Notes: a model not told the origin generated them from the letters alone. Shown: positions 32,811 to 44,295, numbered from the stretch's first letter. The stretch: DNA of 64,000 bases from Rosa chinensis (GCF_002994745.2 NW_020126818.1:124001-188000), one strand, 5' to 3'. Numbers and translations: made by a program.

Positions 32811-33440
32811 ATCACCATCTGTGATCTGTCACCATCTGAGACATATGATTTCAGACTCCGTCTAGTCAGGGAATCAACATCAAGGTCGCCATCTGCAACC
32901 TGTCACCATCTGTGACCTATAATCTTTAGACCCCATCTGGTCTCAGCTCAACCATTTATCACCATCTGTGACTCATGATCTTCAGACCCCATCTGGTCAT
33001 GAAGTCAAACATCAAGGTTACCGTCTGCAACCTGTTGCTATCTATGATCTATCACCATCTGTGACGTAAGATCTTCCTAGACCCTATCTGGTCTTGAGAT
33101 CAAACATCAAGGTTACCGTCTGCAACCTGTTACTATCTATGATCTATCACCATCTGTGACATAAGATCATTAGACCCATCTGGTCTCAAGGTCAGCCATT
33201 GATCACCAATTGTCACCATCTGTGACTAATGATCTTCAGACCCCATCTGGTCATGAAATCAACATCAAGGTTACCGTCTGCAACCTGTCACTATCTATGA
33301 TCTATCACCATCTGTGACATAAGATCTTCTTAGACCCTATCTGGTCTTAAGGTCAACGTTAAGTAAGTCGCCTCCGACTTAAAAACGTTACAACATCTAG
33401 TTTCGGTTTTCCTAATCCCTGCTCACCATCTGTGACCCTT
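32811..33440. repeat. Minisatellite inside the Tekay LTR
   Basis: Degenerate units of CACCATCTGTGAC plus about 10 bp alternate with CAAGGTTACCGTCTGCAACC and GACCCCATCTGGTC blocks. The CAAGGT(T/C) block recurs near 32881, 33013, 33108 and 33265, spacings of 95-157 bp, so the array is a multi-part higher-order repeat rather than one simple period. Confidence 0.8.
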
Positions 33441-34767
33441 GATTCTAAAACCAATACATCTAAAATGAGTCACGCTTGACTCAAAATGTAACATCAAGCT
33501 CAATACTTTCCAAACAATAGAAAACATCTTTTTCTATAATATCGTTTCTTGAAAAGTCGCATTTAACAATAATATGAACACCATCATGCATATTATTATT
33601 CATCATAATCATTCACAAGGATATATATATATTTCATCTAAACATATATATGTAGTCATTCACTCAGGAATGCCTACTAATACCAACTATAGTTTGCAGT
33701 TAAATAATTAACGCCAAAACAATAATGGTACTCCTGTTCATAAAGGTCCTTGTGAGATTTACTCACCTTGAACTCCTGCTGCGTCTTCAATACAGAACCG
33801 AACCAAAACTATCACCAACCACTCGTCCAAATACTTCGTCAAGTACCTAATCACATATGGTTCCAACTTAGTAATGATTTAAGTCCGAAACCCCTGTTTT
33901 GAACCAAAATCCCCAAAGTGGCGCCAATCGAGGCAAAACCACATCCGAGACCTCCCTAAGTCTTCGGAATACGTCCACGATCGATGTGACCAAACCACAA
34001 GTCGATCGGACGCTCGTATCCTCACGGATCGAATAAATTCACCGATATGAAACTGCAAAAATCATAACAAATCCAATCGAACTCCAAAATTTGCATATTA
34101 TATATCGAAACGCTCGTATCGACGAGTAGAAGACATATAATACCAGAAAAAGTTCCATACATGGCCGGAACACCGCCGGAACGCCGCCACAGACGGTGGC
34201 GCACCGCCGCCGGCCAACACTCAATATTTCACAAAACTCCCAACATCAAAAAGCTTCATCTAAGCATGCTTGTGAACTTTCATAACTGGATCGAAGTCAG
34301 AAAACAAGCTTAAGGGATCGAAAACTACCTCACAAGCCGTGAATAGTAATCCAATCCGAGTTGATCGAATTTTCACGTGAATCGATCCAAACAACCAGCA
34401 AGGATCGATCGGCGAGGCAGCTCTGAGCTCAACCAAGAAAACTCGAAGCCGTGCCGACGTCGGAGCTGTGTTTTCCGGCCGGGTCCGAAAACACAAGGCT
34501 GCACCGCCTTGCAGCGCCGCCGTGGAGAAGAATCGGCGATAGAGACCACCAGAGGGACGACCAGACGGAAGAGGCGACCCTGCTGGCCAAGTTTCAAGGC
34601 CGGAGACCGCCGCAGTTGGCCGGAAAAGTCGGGTCGGATCGGCCGGGTTCGGGTCGGGTCAGTCGAAAATCTTCGATACTGAGGGAGCGGACGAGAGAGA
34701 AGAGAGAGAGAGGGTATGGTTTCCGGAAATGGAAAGGGAAATAATGAAATAAAATTCTAATTTTCCC

Positions 34768-34775
34768 TTTATATA
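34768..34775 (-). promoter_or_regulatory. Tekay LTR TATA box
   Basis: Element-sense TATATAAA within AGTATATAAAGGG, about 310 bp from the element-sense LTR start. The position fits an LTR promoter. Confidence 0.5.
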
Positions 34776-35080
34776 CTAAAATGGAAACTTCTTTCCATAG
34801 CCATAACTTCCTCATACGAACTCCGATTTACGCGTTCCACATGTCCACGAACTCGTATCGACGCGCTCTACAACTTTCGTGAAGGAAATTTTCCGAGAAT
34901 CCCAACATATAAAAAGTCAAACTTCACACGACCCCCTAAACTGTGAAATTCAAATATTTATACGTACGAAAATCATTCTACTCCATATAAAATCTACGAA
35001 TAAAGCATTATAACAATTATTCGTACAACTGGTCCATTATTAAATACCAAATTTAAATAACAGAAAACCAGGTCATCACA

Positions 35081-35094
35081 GTCTACCCTCCTTA
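35081..35094 (-). promoter_or_regulatory. Tekay polypurine tract
   Basis: Element-sense TTAAGGAGGGTAGAC directly before the LTR start TGTGATGACC, in the usual Tekay arrangement. Confidence 0.75.
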
Positions 35095-35114
35095 AAGGAA
35101 TTTCGTCCCGAAAT

Positions 35115-35600
35115 TCACGCTTGCTCATCAACAAACAACTGTGGGCACTTCGCTCTCATATCCGACTCCAATTCCCAAGAAGCATCACCCTCGTCATGGT
35201 GACTCCACAATATCTTGACCAAGTCAACTTCCTTCCTTCGAAGTTGCTTGGTTGACCTATCCAAAATTCGAACAGGTTCAACAACAAAGGTCGTATCCGC
35301 ATGCACCTCAATCGTACCATAATCAATCACATGTGACTCATCCTGAACATACTTCCTCAACATAGACACATGGAAAACATTATGCACACCAGACATAGTA
35401 GGAGGTAAGGCAAGCCTATAAGCCAACTCTCCTACCCATTCCAGAATTTCAAAAGGTCCGACAAACCTTGGTGATAACTTTCCTTTCTTGCCAAATCTCA
35501 CCACACCCTTCATGGGCGAGACTTTCAAGAACACATGATCACCCTCATTAAACTCAACATGTCTCCTTTTCAGATCTGCATAACTCTACCAACTTCGCAC
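35115..35600 (-). pseudogene. pol: Tekay integrase C-terminal domain and chromodomain-like tail
   Basis: The element-sense frame reads [12 protein letters not shown], then GDHVFLKVSPMKGV (the GPY/F-type C-terminal part of chromoviral integrase), GPFEILEWVGELAY and HNVFHVSMLRKYV. The last 60 residues resemble a chromodomain (VRILDRSTKQLR, VKILWSHHDEGDASWE), which in chromoviruses directs integration to heterochromatin. It stops at 35115-35117. Upstream it fuses abruptly to the RNase H linker, with no integrase catalytic core, so no active integrase can be made. Confidence 0.88.
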
Positions 35601-36707
35601 TTGAGAACTCATCCTCTGTCTGACCTTGAATGTTCCTGGAAATCAGGGCAGGCTGTACCGTGATACTTCCAAGGAAACTCCCATTCTCAACTCCTACTTG
35701 CACAAGGTCAAACTCAGATGCAGTTTCCAGGATAAGCCACTCCTGAACCATAATAGAAGCAACCATACTTCTGGGCTTCCTACTCAAAGCATCCGCCACC
35801 ACGTTGGCCTTTCCTGGATGATACTCCAAAGTAAAATCATAGTCCTTTATGAGTTCCATCCGCCTTCTCTGTCTCATGTTCAACTCCTTCTGAGAGAACA
35901 GATACTTCAAACTCTTATGATCCGAAAAGAGTTCGAACTTCTCCCCATACAAGTAATGCCTCCAAATCTTCAAGGCAAACACAACAGCAGCCAACTCCAA
36001 ATCATGAGTGGGGTAATTACGCTCATGCACCTTCAACTGTCTAGAACCATAAGCGACAACACCTCCATGCTGCATCAATACACATCCCAAACCTTGATGA
36101 GACGCATCACTATAGATGACTAAACCGCCACCGCTTGTGGGAATAGTCAACACTAGGGCTGTGGTCAATCTAGCCTTCAACTCGTTGAATGCTCGTTCAC
36201 ATTCCTCAGTCCACACAAACTGGACATTCTTCCTTGTCAACTTGGTCAAAGCCGAAGCAATGCTAGAAAATCCCTCAATGAATCTCCGATAATAACCTGC
36301 CAAACCCAGGAAACTACGTACCTCAGTAACTGTAGTGGGTTGGCCCCAGTTCATCACTGCTTCCACCTTAGAAGGATCCACGGAGATTCCATCCTTCGAA
36401 ATCACATGACCAAGGAACTTGATCTCCCTTTGCCAAAATTCGCACTTCTCGAATTTCGCAAACAACTTCTCTTCTCTCAAAAGTTGTAGCACAATCCGCA
36501 GATGCTGATCATGGTCCTCCAACGTCTTGGAATAAACCAAAATATCATCCACGAACACTACCACAAACTTATCCAAGTATGGACTGAACATACGGTTCAT
36601 CAAGTCCATAAAGGCTGCAGGTGCATTGGTTAAACCAAAAGGCATGACAACAAACTCAAAGTGTCCATACCTAGTCCTAAAAGCAGTCTTAGGAACATCA
36701 TCATCTT
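35554..36707 (-). pseudogene. pol: Tekay RT (3' half) and RNase H
   Basis: Continues the RT begun at 46017-46217 after the B insertion: [27 protein letters not shown], then the catalytic FVDD motif at residues 31-34 of the frame that starts at 36645. RNase H follows with [26 protein letters not shown] and [10 protein letters not shown], then VVADALSRK. After the linker ([12 protein letters not shown]) the sequence jumps to the integrase C-terminus. In chromoviruses about 300 residues of zinc-binding and DDE integrase would stand here. The RT is also split by a 9.3-kb insert and frameshifted upstream. Confidence 0.9.
36703..36707. repeat. Target-site duplication atctt of the B element (partner 46017-46021)
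   Basis: atctt precedes TGATGCGGC at 36708 and recurs right after CTCCTATCA at 46017-46021. Removing the insert restores the Tekay RT reading KDDDVPK. Confidence 0.95.
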
Positions 36708-38424
36708 TGATGCGGCTTAAATAGCCTCACAATTTAACCCTGCAAAATGTAGTTGTCAGTATAGGATAAGCAGGGATCGTTCAGTCCGGGGATTGTAGGG
36801 TACACCTACACAAAAAGGTCAATTAACAAATAAAAGAATAAAATGGGGGGTTTTGAAAGTTGGTTTCTAATCTACTTAAAATAAAAACAAAACAAATAAA
36901 ACTATATACAATGATCGACTTCCCTAACCTAGACCAATACCACTCAGAAATTACTAAGTGTAAAAACAGAAAATTCATTTCAACATGCAACAAAAATGTG
37001 CCCACCTTAAATGCCTAGATAAGAGCCAAAATGAAAAGCCTCAGCGGATCAATCCATTTATCTGATTCGTTCTAATGTAGGTTTGGATCGGAAAAGTCCT
37101 TACCAAACCTAATACTACTAAATTTCGAAAACACTCAGCGTAATTCTCTTAACTAGTAGTATTATCTAACCCTCGAATCAACTCACACGTGCAAATTAAC
37201 CATTACACATAGAATTTAACACGTAATTTCCAGAATCATTTAATCATTAAAGCATGATTTTTACCACTTTTTAGAACTAATTGCTACTTGTTTAACTCAG
37301 CGTCTTAACAAATAACAATTACTCTTGGCAAATTAAGCAAACACACAAAAACTCTCACCGTTATTCTAGCATGCAAACTTATTAACCTAACTCTGAAAAT
37401 TACCTAAACACGTAAAAGGGCACAAGATTGTAACATGCATCATAAAAGAATTCTCAAAATTAACTCAATAATAAACTGAAAATCTCAAAAATATTAATAA
37501 AAATATTCTGAAAATTCCATGTCTCCAATTACACAACTCGCAAATTGAAACACACAAAACCGAAACAAAAATTATAAGTAGAGTCATAGTTACACTTTGA
37601 AGCTTTCCTCAGCGGCTTAGCAACAAGGTGATGAACTTGTCTCTGCTTTGGTGGTGGAGCGTCCTTGACTCAGCGCCTAAGAGCTTTGTAGATTGATGGA
37701 TGGATGGTGTCACGGTCTTGTAGGTGATGAAAGTTTAAGAAGTGAATTGGGCAGAGTCTTGGAAAAGTTTTTGGCTAGGAAGTGATAGGCAATGAATTAT
37801 CTTAGCTGGGAAGTGATAGGCAATGAATTATCTTGGCTGGGAAGTGATCTTGGCTGGGAAGTGATGCAAATTCAGTTCTGGACGTTGCCTATTTATAGGG
37901 GAGCATTGGTTGGCTTTCCCAACTGAAACGTCTTCTTTCTGGCCTTAACTCCTCTCATAATGGGGCAATTCCTTTAATTTCCAAGCTGAAACATCTTTCT
38001 CTTATTTATTTTTCCAGCTGAAACATCTTTTTCTTTTATTCCTCAACTGAAAACGTCTTTTCTCCTTTATTCCCCAACTTCATTGCTTGGTCAAATATCT
38101 TAATGCTTTATTTTATGACTCCATCATTGCTGTTTCCAAGAGTTCAACCAGGCAATGTTTCCTACAACAAGCAAGAGAATATCAGAATTTTCTAGAGAAA
38201 ATAAAGGGAAATTAAAATGTAAAGACCGCAAAAATAGTTGACAGTTAGGAATCCTGATCCAGCTAGGATTTTTCATGAATTTTACTTTTTCCGCCTATTT
38301 CACTCCAAACACTCAACAAGACTTTCAAAATGACTTAATGACTCAAAACACTAAACTAAGGGAGAAATAAGGCTAAAATGAGGCACATAATTAATAATAT
38401 CGTCACACTTTTTTGCTCCTATCA
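36708..38424 (-). repeat. 3' LTR of the complete B element
   Basis: 1717 bp, TGATGCGGCTTAAATAGCC to TTTTTTGCTCCTATCA on the plus strand. TATA complement at 37890-37897; CTGAAAC-type repeat units at 37925-38080. Confidence 0.94.
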
Positions 38425-39970
38425 ACTACCCCACACTTAGCTTTTGCTAGTCCCTTAGCAAAACAAAAATACAAAACAAAACAAAGACTCAACGAAAAGC
38501 AGTAAATGACTCTATTGCTCCTAACTGTTGTCTCAGAGACTCCAAACTCATGGTTTTCACGTTAAACACTTAATCAAAATCGCATAGATAATTCCATGGT
38601 TAATAAACATGTGACATTCATATGACTAAGCAAGATATGGAGAACTTAAGTTATACAGTGAATGATAGCATGTTTCGAACAAGTCCAATCCAAACTCACA
38701 GGGCATACTCTCGATTTTTCTCTCAGAAATGGCTATGCTTAAAAGCTTCACACTCAAGTATATGCAAGAGAACAAATTGTAAGGCAACAAACAGCTTGCA
38801 TATTTCATCAATAAAAGCATTTTGTGAAGATTTATTAAAGACCTCATGAAATGACTAAGTGCACAAATGGACCTAAACCATAAGCTCGACTGCGTAACTG
38901 ACTCCACTAACCAAAGACTGCCCATCTCAAGGATCAAGTTAGCACTTAAAACAGGTTGTAATGGGGCTAAGCTAGGGTTCTCGAAATGAAGATTAAGGAT
39001 ACAAAAATCCTAAGGACCTAGCAGAGCACATAAGGACCACCTTATGTCATCATTTTTGTAGACCAAATATCATTGTTTTGGGCCAAACCTTCACTCTAAC
39101 CAACATGGGAATGGACAAAGGCATAATTTTCAACTTTGAGCCTTCTACAAATTTGAAAGTCCAAAACCACACTTCAACAATTTCCCAAGAGTTTTCTTTT
39201 CAATTTTTCTTCTATTTTGCCGCTTTTCTTTCTTTCTTTTTCATTTTCATTTTCTTTCATTTTTTTTTATGGCAACTTTTTTTTTTCTTGGATTTTCCCC
39301 ACCCCACACTTGTCTTTCATCGTCACCCCTACATACTATGTCATGCTCTACTAAGTCCCTAAGACAAGGGTAGAGATATCCTGTACTAAGCTCATGGTAG
39401 GGTAGTGAGGGTGATGAAACAAAGGTTTTCAACGTAGGCTCAAAGGGGTTCATTCTAAGGAGTCCCACGACGGGCACAGTTGGGGACACATGCTTGTTTG
39501 GCTATGGTGGTTACCCTAATGCCTTCTATCCTATCCAGGATCAGTGCATATTATGGCATACAAGTTTTGACAGTCACAACAGCCGAGTTCTAGTACTCTC
39601 TAGTCCATTAAAATCTATGGCACATGATCATTGGATTTTCAAAGAATGATGAGGTTTTGCAAATACAGCCATGAAATTTTGAATTTATCAATAAGCACTC
39701 GAAAAGAAAGTAGTTTAGCTCAACAGCTCACTTAGGGTAAAATGAATCAGACTTAATCCTAGCATGCTTAATGAACCAAGTTACAATCCTATCTCAAATC
39801 TTCATACAAGCATTACAATGTCGATTAACCACAGAATTCAATTAAGTCCTATTTCGATTGTGAAAACCTTCAGCCATGAATTCAGAGACATGTTCATCCT
39901 AGACGTTAGGGGGATCCTAAGACTCAAGCAAACAAAAAAAAAAAAAAAAGACACTAAAAAAAAACCATAG

Positions 39971-40005
<35 letters not shown>

Positions 40006-40183
40006 GGAAGGGTAAAATAAACAAACAATAAACAAAGATACAAGTACAATTCAACCTAAGCAAGTGAAGGGATAGAAATTTCAAACTCTCGTTGATGGCT
40101 CCTTCACAGCTTCGGTTGAAATGGGTTGCCTCCCATGCAGCGCTTAATATTTATAGTCTTTCAGCCTGGACTTTTCTCCTTGT
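38425..40183 (-). other. PPT and 3' UTR of the complete B element
   Basis: The PPT complement is at 38425-38438, a PPT-like second motif near 39300-39311 and the hairpin complement at 40121-40136 (element sense ATGGG-AGGCAA-CCCAT). A poly-T run of about 30 lies near 39974-40003. No gene is seen in these 1.76 kb. Confidence 0.85.
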
Positions 40184-41803
40184 TCACACGTGCTCATTCC
40201 TTGGGTTAGGCACCGTGTTACTTGGTAGCTTCCCTGTTTCAGCAATCCGACCCATGAAATCCACCACTTGGCCCATTAGATTCTTGAGCTCTGCAATATC
40301 CTTTGAATGGGTCGCCTGTCCTTCAATCAAAGCTTGAGTAGCCGTGTTAAGTTGTTGTTGCCCCACAGCAAGGGACTTCAACAGTTCATCATAATTAGGG
40401 GCACTCAAAGTATTAGAGACAGGAGGTGGAGGGACAGAATTGGGAATACCAAAAGTTTGAGGTACCTGAGGCCTCAAAAACAAACCTGGTGGGCGCTGAG
40501 AATTCTGACCTGGGCCTTGAGGTGGTCTCAAGGTGTTATCATTGTTGGCCCAACGAAAGTTGGGGTGGTCTCTGAGCCCAGGATTGTATGTATTAGAGTA
40601 AGGGTTGTACCTCGGGCCTCCTTGACCTCCTTGATACCCTAGGGCGTTAACAGATTCCCATCCTTCTGGAGAGGCAAGCTGGGGACATTTATCAGTGGGG
40701 TGCCCTTGAGTCGAGCACATCCCACACACTTGAGCCATTGCTCCTCCTCCATTAACGTTTAAAACTTGAGACAGCAAAGTACACATCTTGTTGACCTTGT
40801 CTTCAAGAGCAAAGTTAGTGGACACCTCATGTACCCTCCGTTGAGAGGAAAGCACCCCTACATATTGTTGATAGTTTAGTGCACGATTAGTAAGTAGCAC
40901 CTTGGCATCAGCAGGTGTCTTATCCATAAAGGATCCTCCAGCAGCAGCATCTAACAGACCACGCTCATTAGCGGTGAGTCCTTCATAAAAATAGGTAAGG
41001 AGGGATCCCTCACTCATCCCATGGTTAGGGCATGATGCTACAAGGCTCTTAAACCGGTCCCAATAATTGCAGAAATTCTCCTCATGTCCTTGCGTAATTC
41101 CACTAATCTGCTTCCTCAAAACAGTGACCTTTGAGGCAGGAAAGTACTTCGTAAGGAACTCGCCCTTCATCCTATCCCAAGTGTTGATAGTGCCAGCAGG
41201 CAGCTCAAATAGCCAAGTCTTGGCCTTGTCCTCCAAAGTAAAGGGAAATGCCTTCATCTTCAAGATATTGATATCAGCTCCTTTAGGGCACATACTCCCA
41301 CAGACAAACTCGAACTCCTTGAGATGCTTGTTGGTGTCTTCACTACTCATCCCATGAAACTTGGGTAGGTGATGCAGAAACCCACTCTTTAACTCAAAAT
41401 CATCATTAAGCCCCTCTCCTGGTTCTGGATAGGCAATGCATAAGGGCGCAGCACCCCCACCTGTAGGATTGGATAGTTGCCTAATAGTCTCAGCCATTGG
41501 TGCCTGTACTTGCTCAACACGGGCGTGCTCTTCCTCTTCTTCCTCTTCTGTGTCTGCAACGTCCTCTTCAGTAACCTCTTCTTCTTCTTCCTCTTCAAAG
41601 ACTTGTTCTTCTCCTTCTTCAGAATGGTCAGGTTTGTTGACCTCCTCGGTTGATCTAGTTGAGGAGTTATAACCTGAATAGCTAGAGTCCTGAGAATCCC
41701 TCCTTTCTAGAGGAGGGCGGTCTGAAAAAGTGAGTTCTGCCCTTTGCTTAGCACGTTCCAATTTTTCAAACAGCTCCTTAGTTTTATCAGAGACAGTGGA
41801 CAT
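40184..41803 (-). CDS. gag: Family B Gag polyprotein, intact (539 aa)
   Basis: Second intact copy, co-linear with 28442-30061 and the same length: acidic stretch at 53-93, retrotrans-gag domain at about 140-320, CCHC zinc knuckle at 360-373 and a Pro/Asn-rich tail. About ten residues differ from the other copy, for example E for K at position 13, F for L in EENFCNYWDR, and V for E in QQYVGVL. It is the only coding sequence of a young element, and both copies stay open, so Gag function is probably selected in cis or was active very recently. It would package its own RNA and borrow pol from a relative (inference). Confidence 0.95.
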   Translation of the reverse strand: MSTVSDKTKELFEKLERAKQRAELTFSDRPPLERRDSQDSSYSGYNSSTRSTEEVNKPDHSEEGEEQVFEEEEEEEVTEEDVADTEEEEEEEHARVEQVQAPMAETIRQLSNPTGGGAAPLCIAYPEPGEGLNDDFELKSGFLHHLPKFHGMSSEDTNKHLKEFEFVCGSMCPKGADINILKMKAFPFTLEDKAKTWLFELPAGTINTWDRMKGEFLTKYFPASKVTVLRKQISGITQGHEENFCNYWDRFKSLVASCPNHGMSEGSLLTYFYEGLTANERGLLDAAAGGSFMDKTPADAKVLLTNRALNYQQYVGVLSSQRRVHEVSTNFALEDKVNKMCTLLSQVLNVNGGGAMAQVCGMCSTQGHPTDKCPQLASPEGWESVNALGYQGGQGGPRYNPYSNTYNPGLRDHPNFRWANNDNTLRPPQGPGQNSQRPPGLFLRPQVPQTFGIPNSVPPPPVSNTLSAPNYDELLKSLAVGQQQLNTATQALIEGQATHSKDIAELKNLMGQVVDFMGRIAETGKLPSNTVPNPRNEHV

Positions 41804-42010
41804 TCATGGACCTTTAAGACCAAATCAAGTGTTAATAACATGTACAAGGTTCGAAATACAAACATTATGTCTTTCCTTAACTTTCTAAGTTACTTTTACA
41901 TTTACATACTAAGGTACTGGAACAGAGGACCTCGTTTGTGCAATGGGACTATAGAACAGCTACCCTCGACAAAGTCATGTTTAATCCAATATACCTTAAG
42001 CAGGTCACAC

Positions 42011-42047
<37 letters not shown>

Positions 42048-42600
42048 AGTTTTTTATAAACATAGTTAATATCTCAATTGGTTCCAAGTTGTAAGTCGAG
42101 CCCAATAGAAACCACTACTATTGGTGAGATACGATATAGGGATAGTCGCCCAGACACAAGTCTCTTTCCTTTGTTTCAGAAGGCAAAATGGCCAGATTAA
42201 GAGGTAAGTGAGAGGGAGGACTCATTTTAGTGATACTACGGAGGCTACTCCCTCATTGAGGTTTAGGCCCCTATCGGCTACTCCCACATAGTGGTTTAGG
42301 CTCAGTCTATAGTATCTCTGAGATCCAATTGAACCCATCACCCAGGGTCTCAACCTAAGACACCATCCGTATGCGCCCCTTACTCAGCTGGGAAATTAAC
42401 TAATGTTTTAGACCGTTCTCCAAATGCTAATAAAGGCCGCCCTCAACCCCAAGAGACCTTAGCAAGGTACTAATGAAGGGTTTAGGCCAATATTAACAAA
42501 GGGGCCCTTGTCTACTCATACGATTTTACACACTTACAACAATTAAGTATTTAGCTAAATTCATAACCTAAGTATATTAATCTAAGTGAAACACATTCAA

Positions 42601-42609
42601 TTTACAATA
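42601..42609. repeat. 9-bp target-site duplication tttacaata (partner 44056-44064)
   Basis: Exact direct repeat flanking the inverted-repeat element. Nine-base duplications are diagnostic of the Mutator superfamily. Confidence 0.95.
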
Positions 42610-42985
42610 GGGAAAAAGATACAAACAGTACCCAACCTATGACCCACTAGTAACTTCAGTACCCAAGTTTTCAAAACTATCACTTTAGTACCCAGGTTAT
42701 CTAACCCGACCCAACTTTAGTACCTGGAGCCGTTAACTCAGTAACGGCGTCTGACAAGTGGCATATATTGAAGGGTAATTTTGTCTTTTCATATTTAATT
42801 CATTATTTTTATACATTGTTTTTTTTTTTTTACCTCTTCTTCGCTCTCTCTCTCTCTCTCTCTCTCTATAACCATTATCAAAGACCAAAAAAAAAAAAAA
42901 AAACTCTTCCAGCAGCCCCGCGCCTCTTCCTCTCCAGCCCAGCCTCCTCCCCCCGCCGCAACCCCTGCCGCGAAGCCCCACAGCC
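42610..42985 (+). repeat. MULE left terminal inverted repeat
   Basis: Complementary to 43682-44055. Outer part GTACCCAACC-type; inner part ends with CGAAGCCCCACAGCC. Contains (CT)n near 42843-42868. Confidence 0.9.
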
Positions 42986-43183
42986 GGTATCATTACAAAG
43001 CTGTCCAGATCGGTGGGCTTCCTCTTCCACCCAGACCGGTCGGCTTCCTCTTCCAGATCGACGCTGCCCAGTTCCGGTGTTGTTACCAAACTCCGGCGTC
43101 GTTGCAACACACCCAGACCAGCGTCCAATCGGTTCTTCAGCTCGGCTACTCTGCTGCTGTCCAGCGTCCAATCGGTTCTTCAG

Positions 43184-43400
43184 CTAGACCACCCAAACCC
43201 TTCCTCGACTTCTTCTGACTCCCAACTCCCACTCCCACTTCATCTTCCTCGAATTTGAAAAGCAAGAACCTGCAATACCTTGTAAACGCCACAAACCCAT
43301 TAAGCACAGATATTGTAGGCTCAACATCCCCCTCGTGATTCGCAATCTGCTCCTCCAGAACCTCAATCTCATGTCTGCATCTCTGGCCTCCTCCAGTCAA
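43184..43400 (-). pseudogene. Possible captured host gene fragment inside the MULE
   Basis: A minus-strand frame starting at 43400 reads GGGQRCRHEIEVLEEQIANH, then GDVEPTISVLNG. It is non-repetitive, amphipathic and helix-like, unlike the low-complexity frames around it, and it ends near a GTATTGCAGG sequence that could be a splice donor. I do not recognise the family. It may be exon sequence picked up by the transposon, or chance. Confidence 0.35.
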
Positions 43401-43681
43401 AATTTGTACCCCGTTTCTGTATTTCCTACCCAGTTGCTGGGTTTTGTTGTACTATGTTTTGAATTAATGCAAATTCTTGGTTTTGCTTGATAACATGTTT
43501 CTTTGTTTGTTGGATTTGAATGGGAATGAGATGGAGAGAGAACATCAGTTTTCTGGGTTTCAATGAGAGGAAGAAAGAGAGGCGCAAGGCGCGGAGGGAG
43601 ATGTACGCGTGGGGGGGGGGGGGGCTAGGCGATGCGCAAGGCGAGGCTGGGCAGCGCTCGGCCTGGTGTGCTGGTCTGGCT

Positions 43682-44055
43682 GGCTGTGGGGCTTCGCGGC
43701 AGGGGTTGCGGCGGGGGAGGAGGCTGGGCTGGAGAGGAAGAGGCGCGGGGCTGCTGGAAGAGTTTTTTTTTTTTTTTTGGTCTTTGATAATGGTTATAGA
43801 GAGAGAGAGAGAGAGAGAGAGCGAAGAAGAGGTAAAAAAAAAAAAACAATGTATAAAAATAATGAATTAAATATGAAAAGACAAAATTACCCTTCAATAT
43901 ATGCCACTTGTCAGACGCCGTTACTGAGTTAACGGCTCCAGGTACTAAAGTTGGGTCGGGTTAGATAACCTGGGTACTAAAGTGATAGTTTTGAAAACTT
44001 GGGTACTGAAGTTACTAGTGGGTCATAGGTTGGGTACTGTTTGTATCTTTTTCCC
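43682..44055 (-). repeat. MULE right terminal inverted repeat
   Basis: Inverse complement of the left TIR, ending TATCTTTTTCCC directly before the second tttacaata. Confidence 0.9.
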
Positions 44056-44278
44056 TTTACAATATGGTGTAAAAAAAAAACATCTACAAATTGTACAACA
44101 ATGATAAAAGACATGCTTAATTTCGTAACACTCATAAAACTTAAACTAAATCACAATTAAAGCTTGGCCTAACTGAAATCGCAATTTGTCACCATTCCAC
44201 AAGTGTAGTACAAAAATTAGCATGCATTCTATATGCAAAAAAATCGATGACACTTTAAGTGCAAGAGATTTTAACAAT

Positions 44279-44295
44279 CCCCGGCAACGGCGCCA
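44279..44295 (-). promoter_or_regulatory. Primer-binding site of the complete B element (tRNA-Asp)
   Basis: In element sense TGGCGCCGTTGCCGGGG, 5 nt from the 5' LTR end and identical to the A PBS. The following bases (ATTGT) extend complementarity to the U5 segment at about 44379-44388. Confidence 0.9.

Larger units (their letters stand above)
32046..35080 (-). repeat. Tekay 3' LTR (3035 bp)
   Basis: On the plus strand TGTCACGCCCCTG to CAGGTCATCACA; in element sense it begins TGTGATGACCTGG. It holds a minisatellite (32811-33440), a CpG- and GCCGG-rich stretch (34150-34660) and a TATA-like TATATAAA (34768-34775, minus). Open frames of 60-100 codons in the GC-rich stretch occur on both strands without domains and are not called as genes. 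Confidence 0.9.
42610..44055. mobile_element. Non-autonomous Mutator-like element (MULE) with long TIRs, Pack-MULE candidate
   Basis: A 1446-bp element with terminal inverted repeats of about 375 bp (42610-42985 and 43682-44055), beginning GGGAAAAAGATACAAACAG, flanked by a 9-bp TSD. Each arm contains a CT/GA microsatellite and a GC-rich inner part. There is no transposase. The 700-bp core (42986-43681) is non-repetitive and includes a minus-strand frame (43400 leftwards) with coding-like character. It sits in the B leader between the LTR promoter and gag. Confidence 0.92.
41804..44278 (-). other. Leader of the complete B element, with MULE insertion
   Basis: The leader has two parts, 41804-42609 and 44056-44278, separated by a DNA transposon. 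It holds a run of about 30 T (about 42016-42046) and the hairpin motifs CCTC-ATT-GAGG (42251-42261) and CCAC-ATA-GTGG (42284-42294) as read on the plus strand. It also has the block around GTCCCATTGCAC/GGTACTGGAACAGAGG that is conserved with the family A leader. No convincing upstream gene. Confidence 0.82.

Noticed and set aside
34200..34750. Overlapping 60-100 codon frames in the GC-rich part of the Tekay LTR
   Set aside because: Frames are open on both strands because of the GCCGG-rich composition. No domains, and the region is inside an LTR.
42733..43187. Frames of 97-139 codons across the MULE arm and core (both strands)
   Set aside because: They run through the CT microsatellite, an A run and the GC-rich TIR and recur in the opposite arm. 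Only the short minus-strand piece near 43184-43400 looks coding-like.
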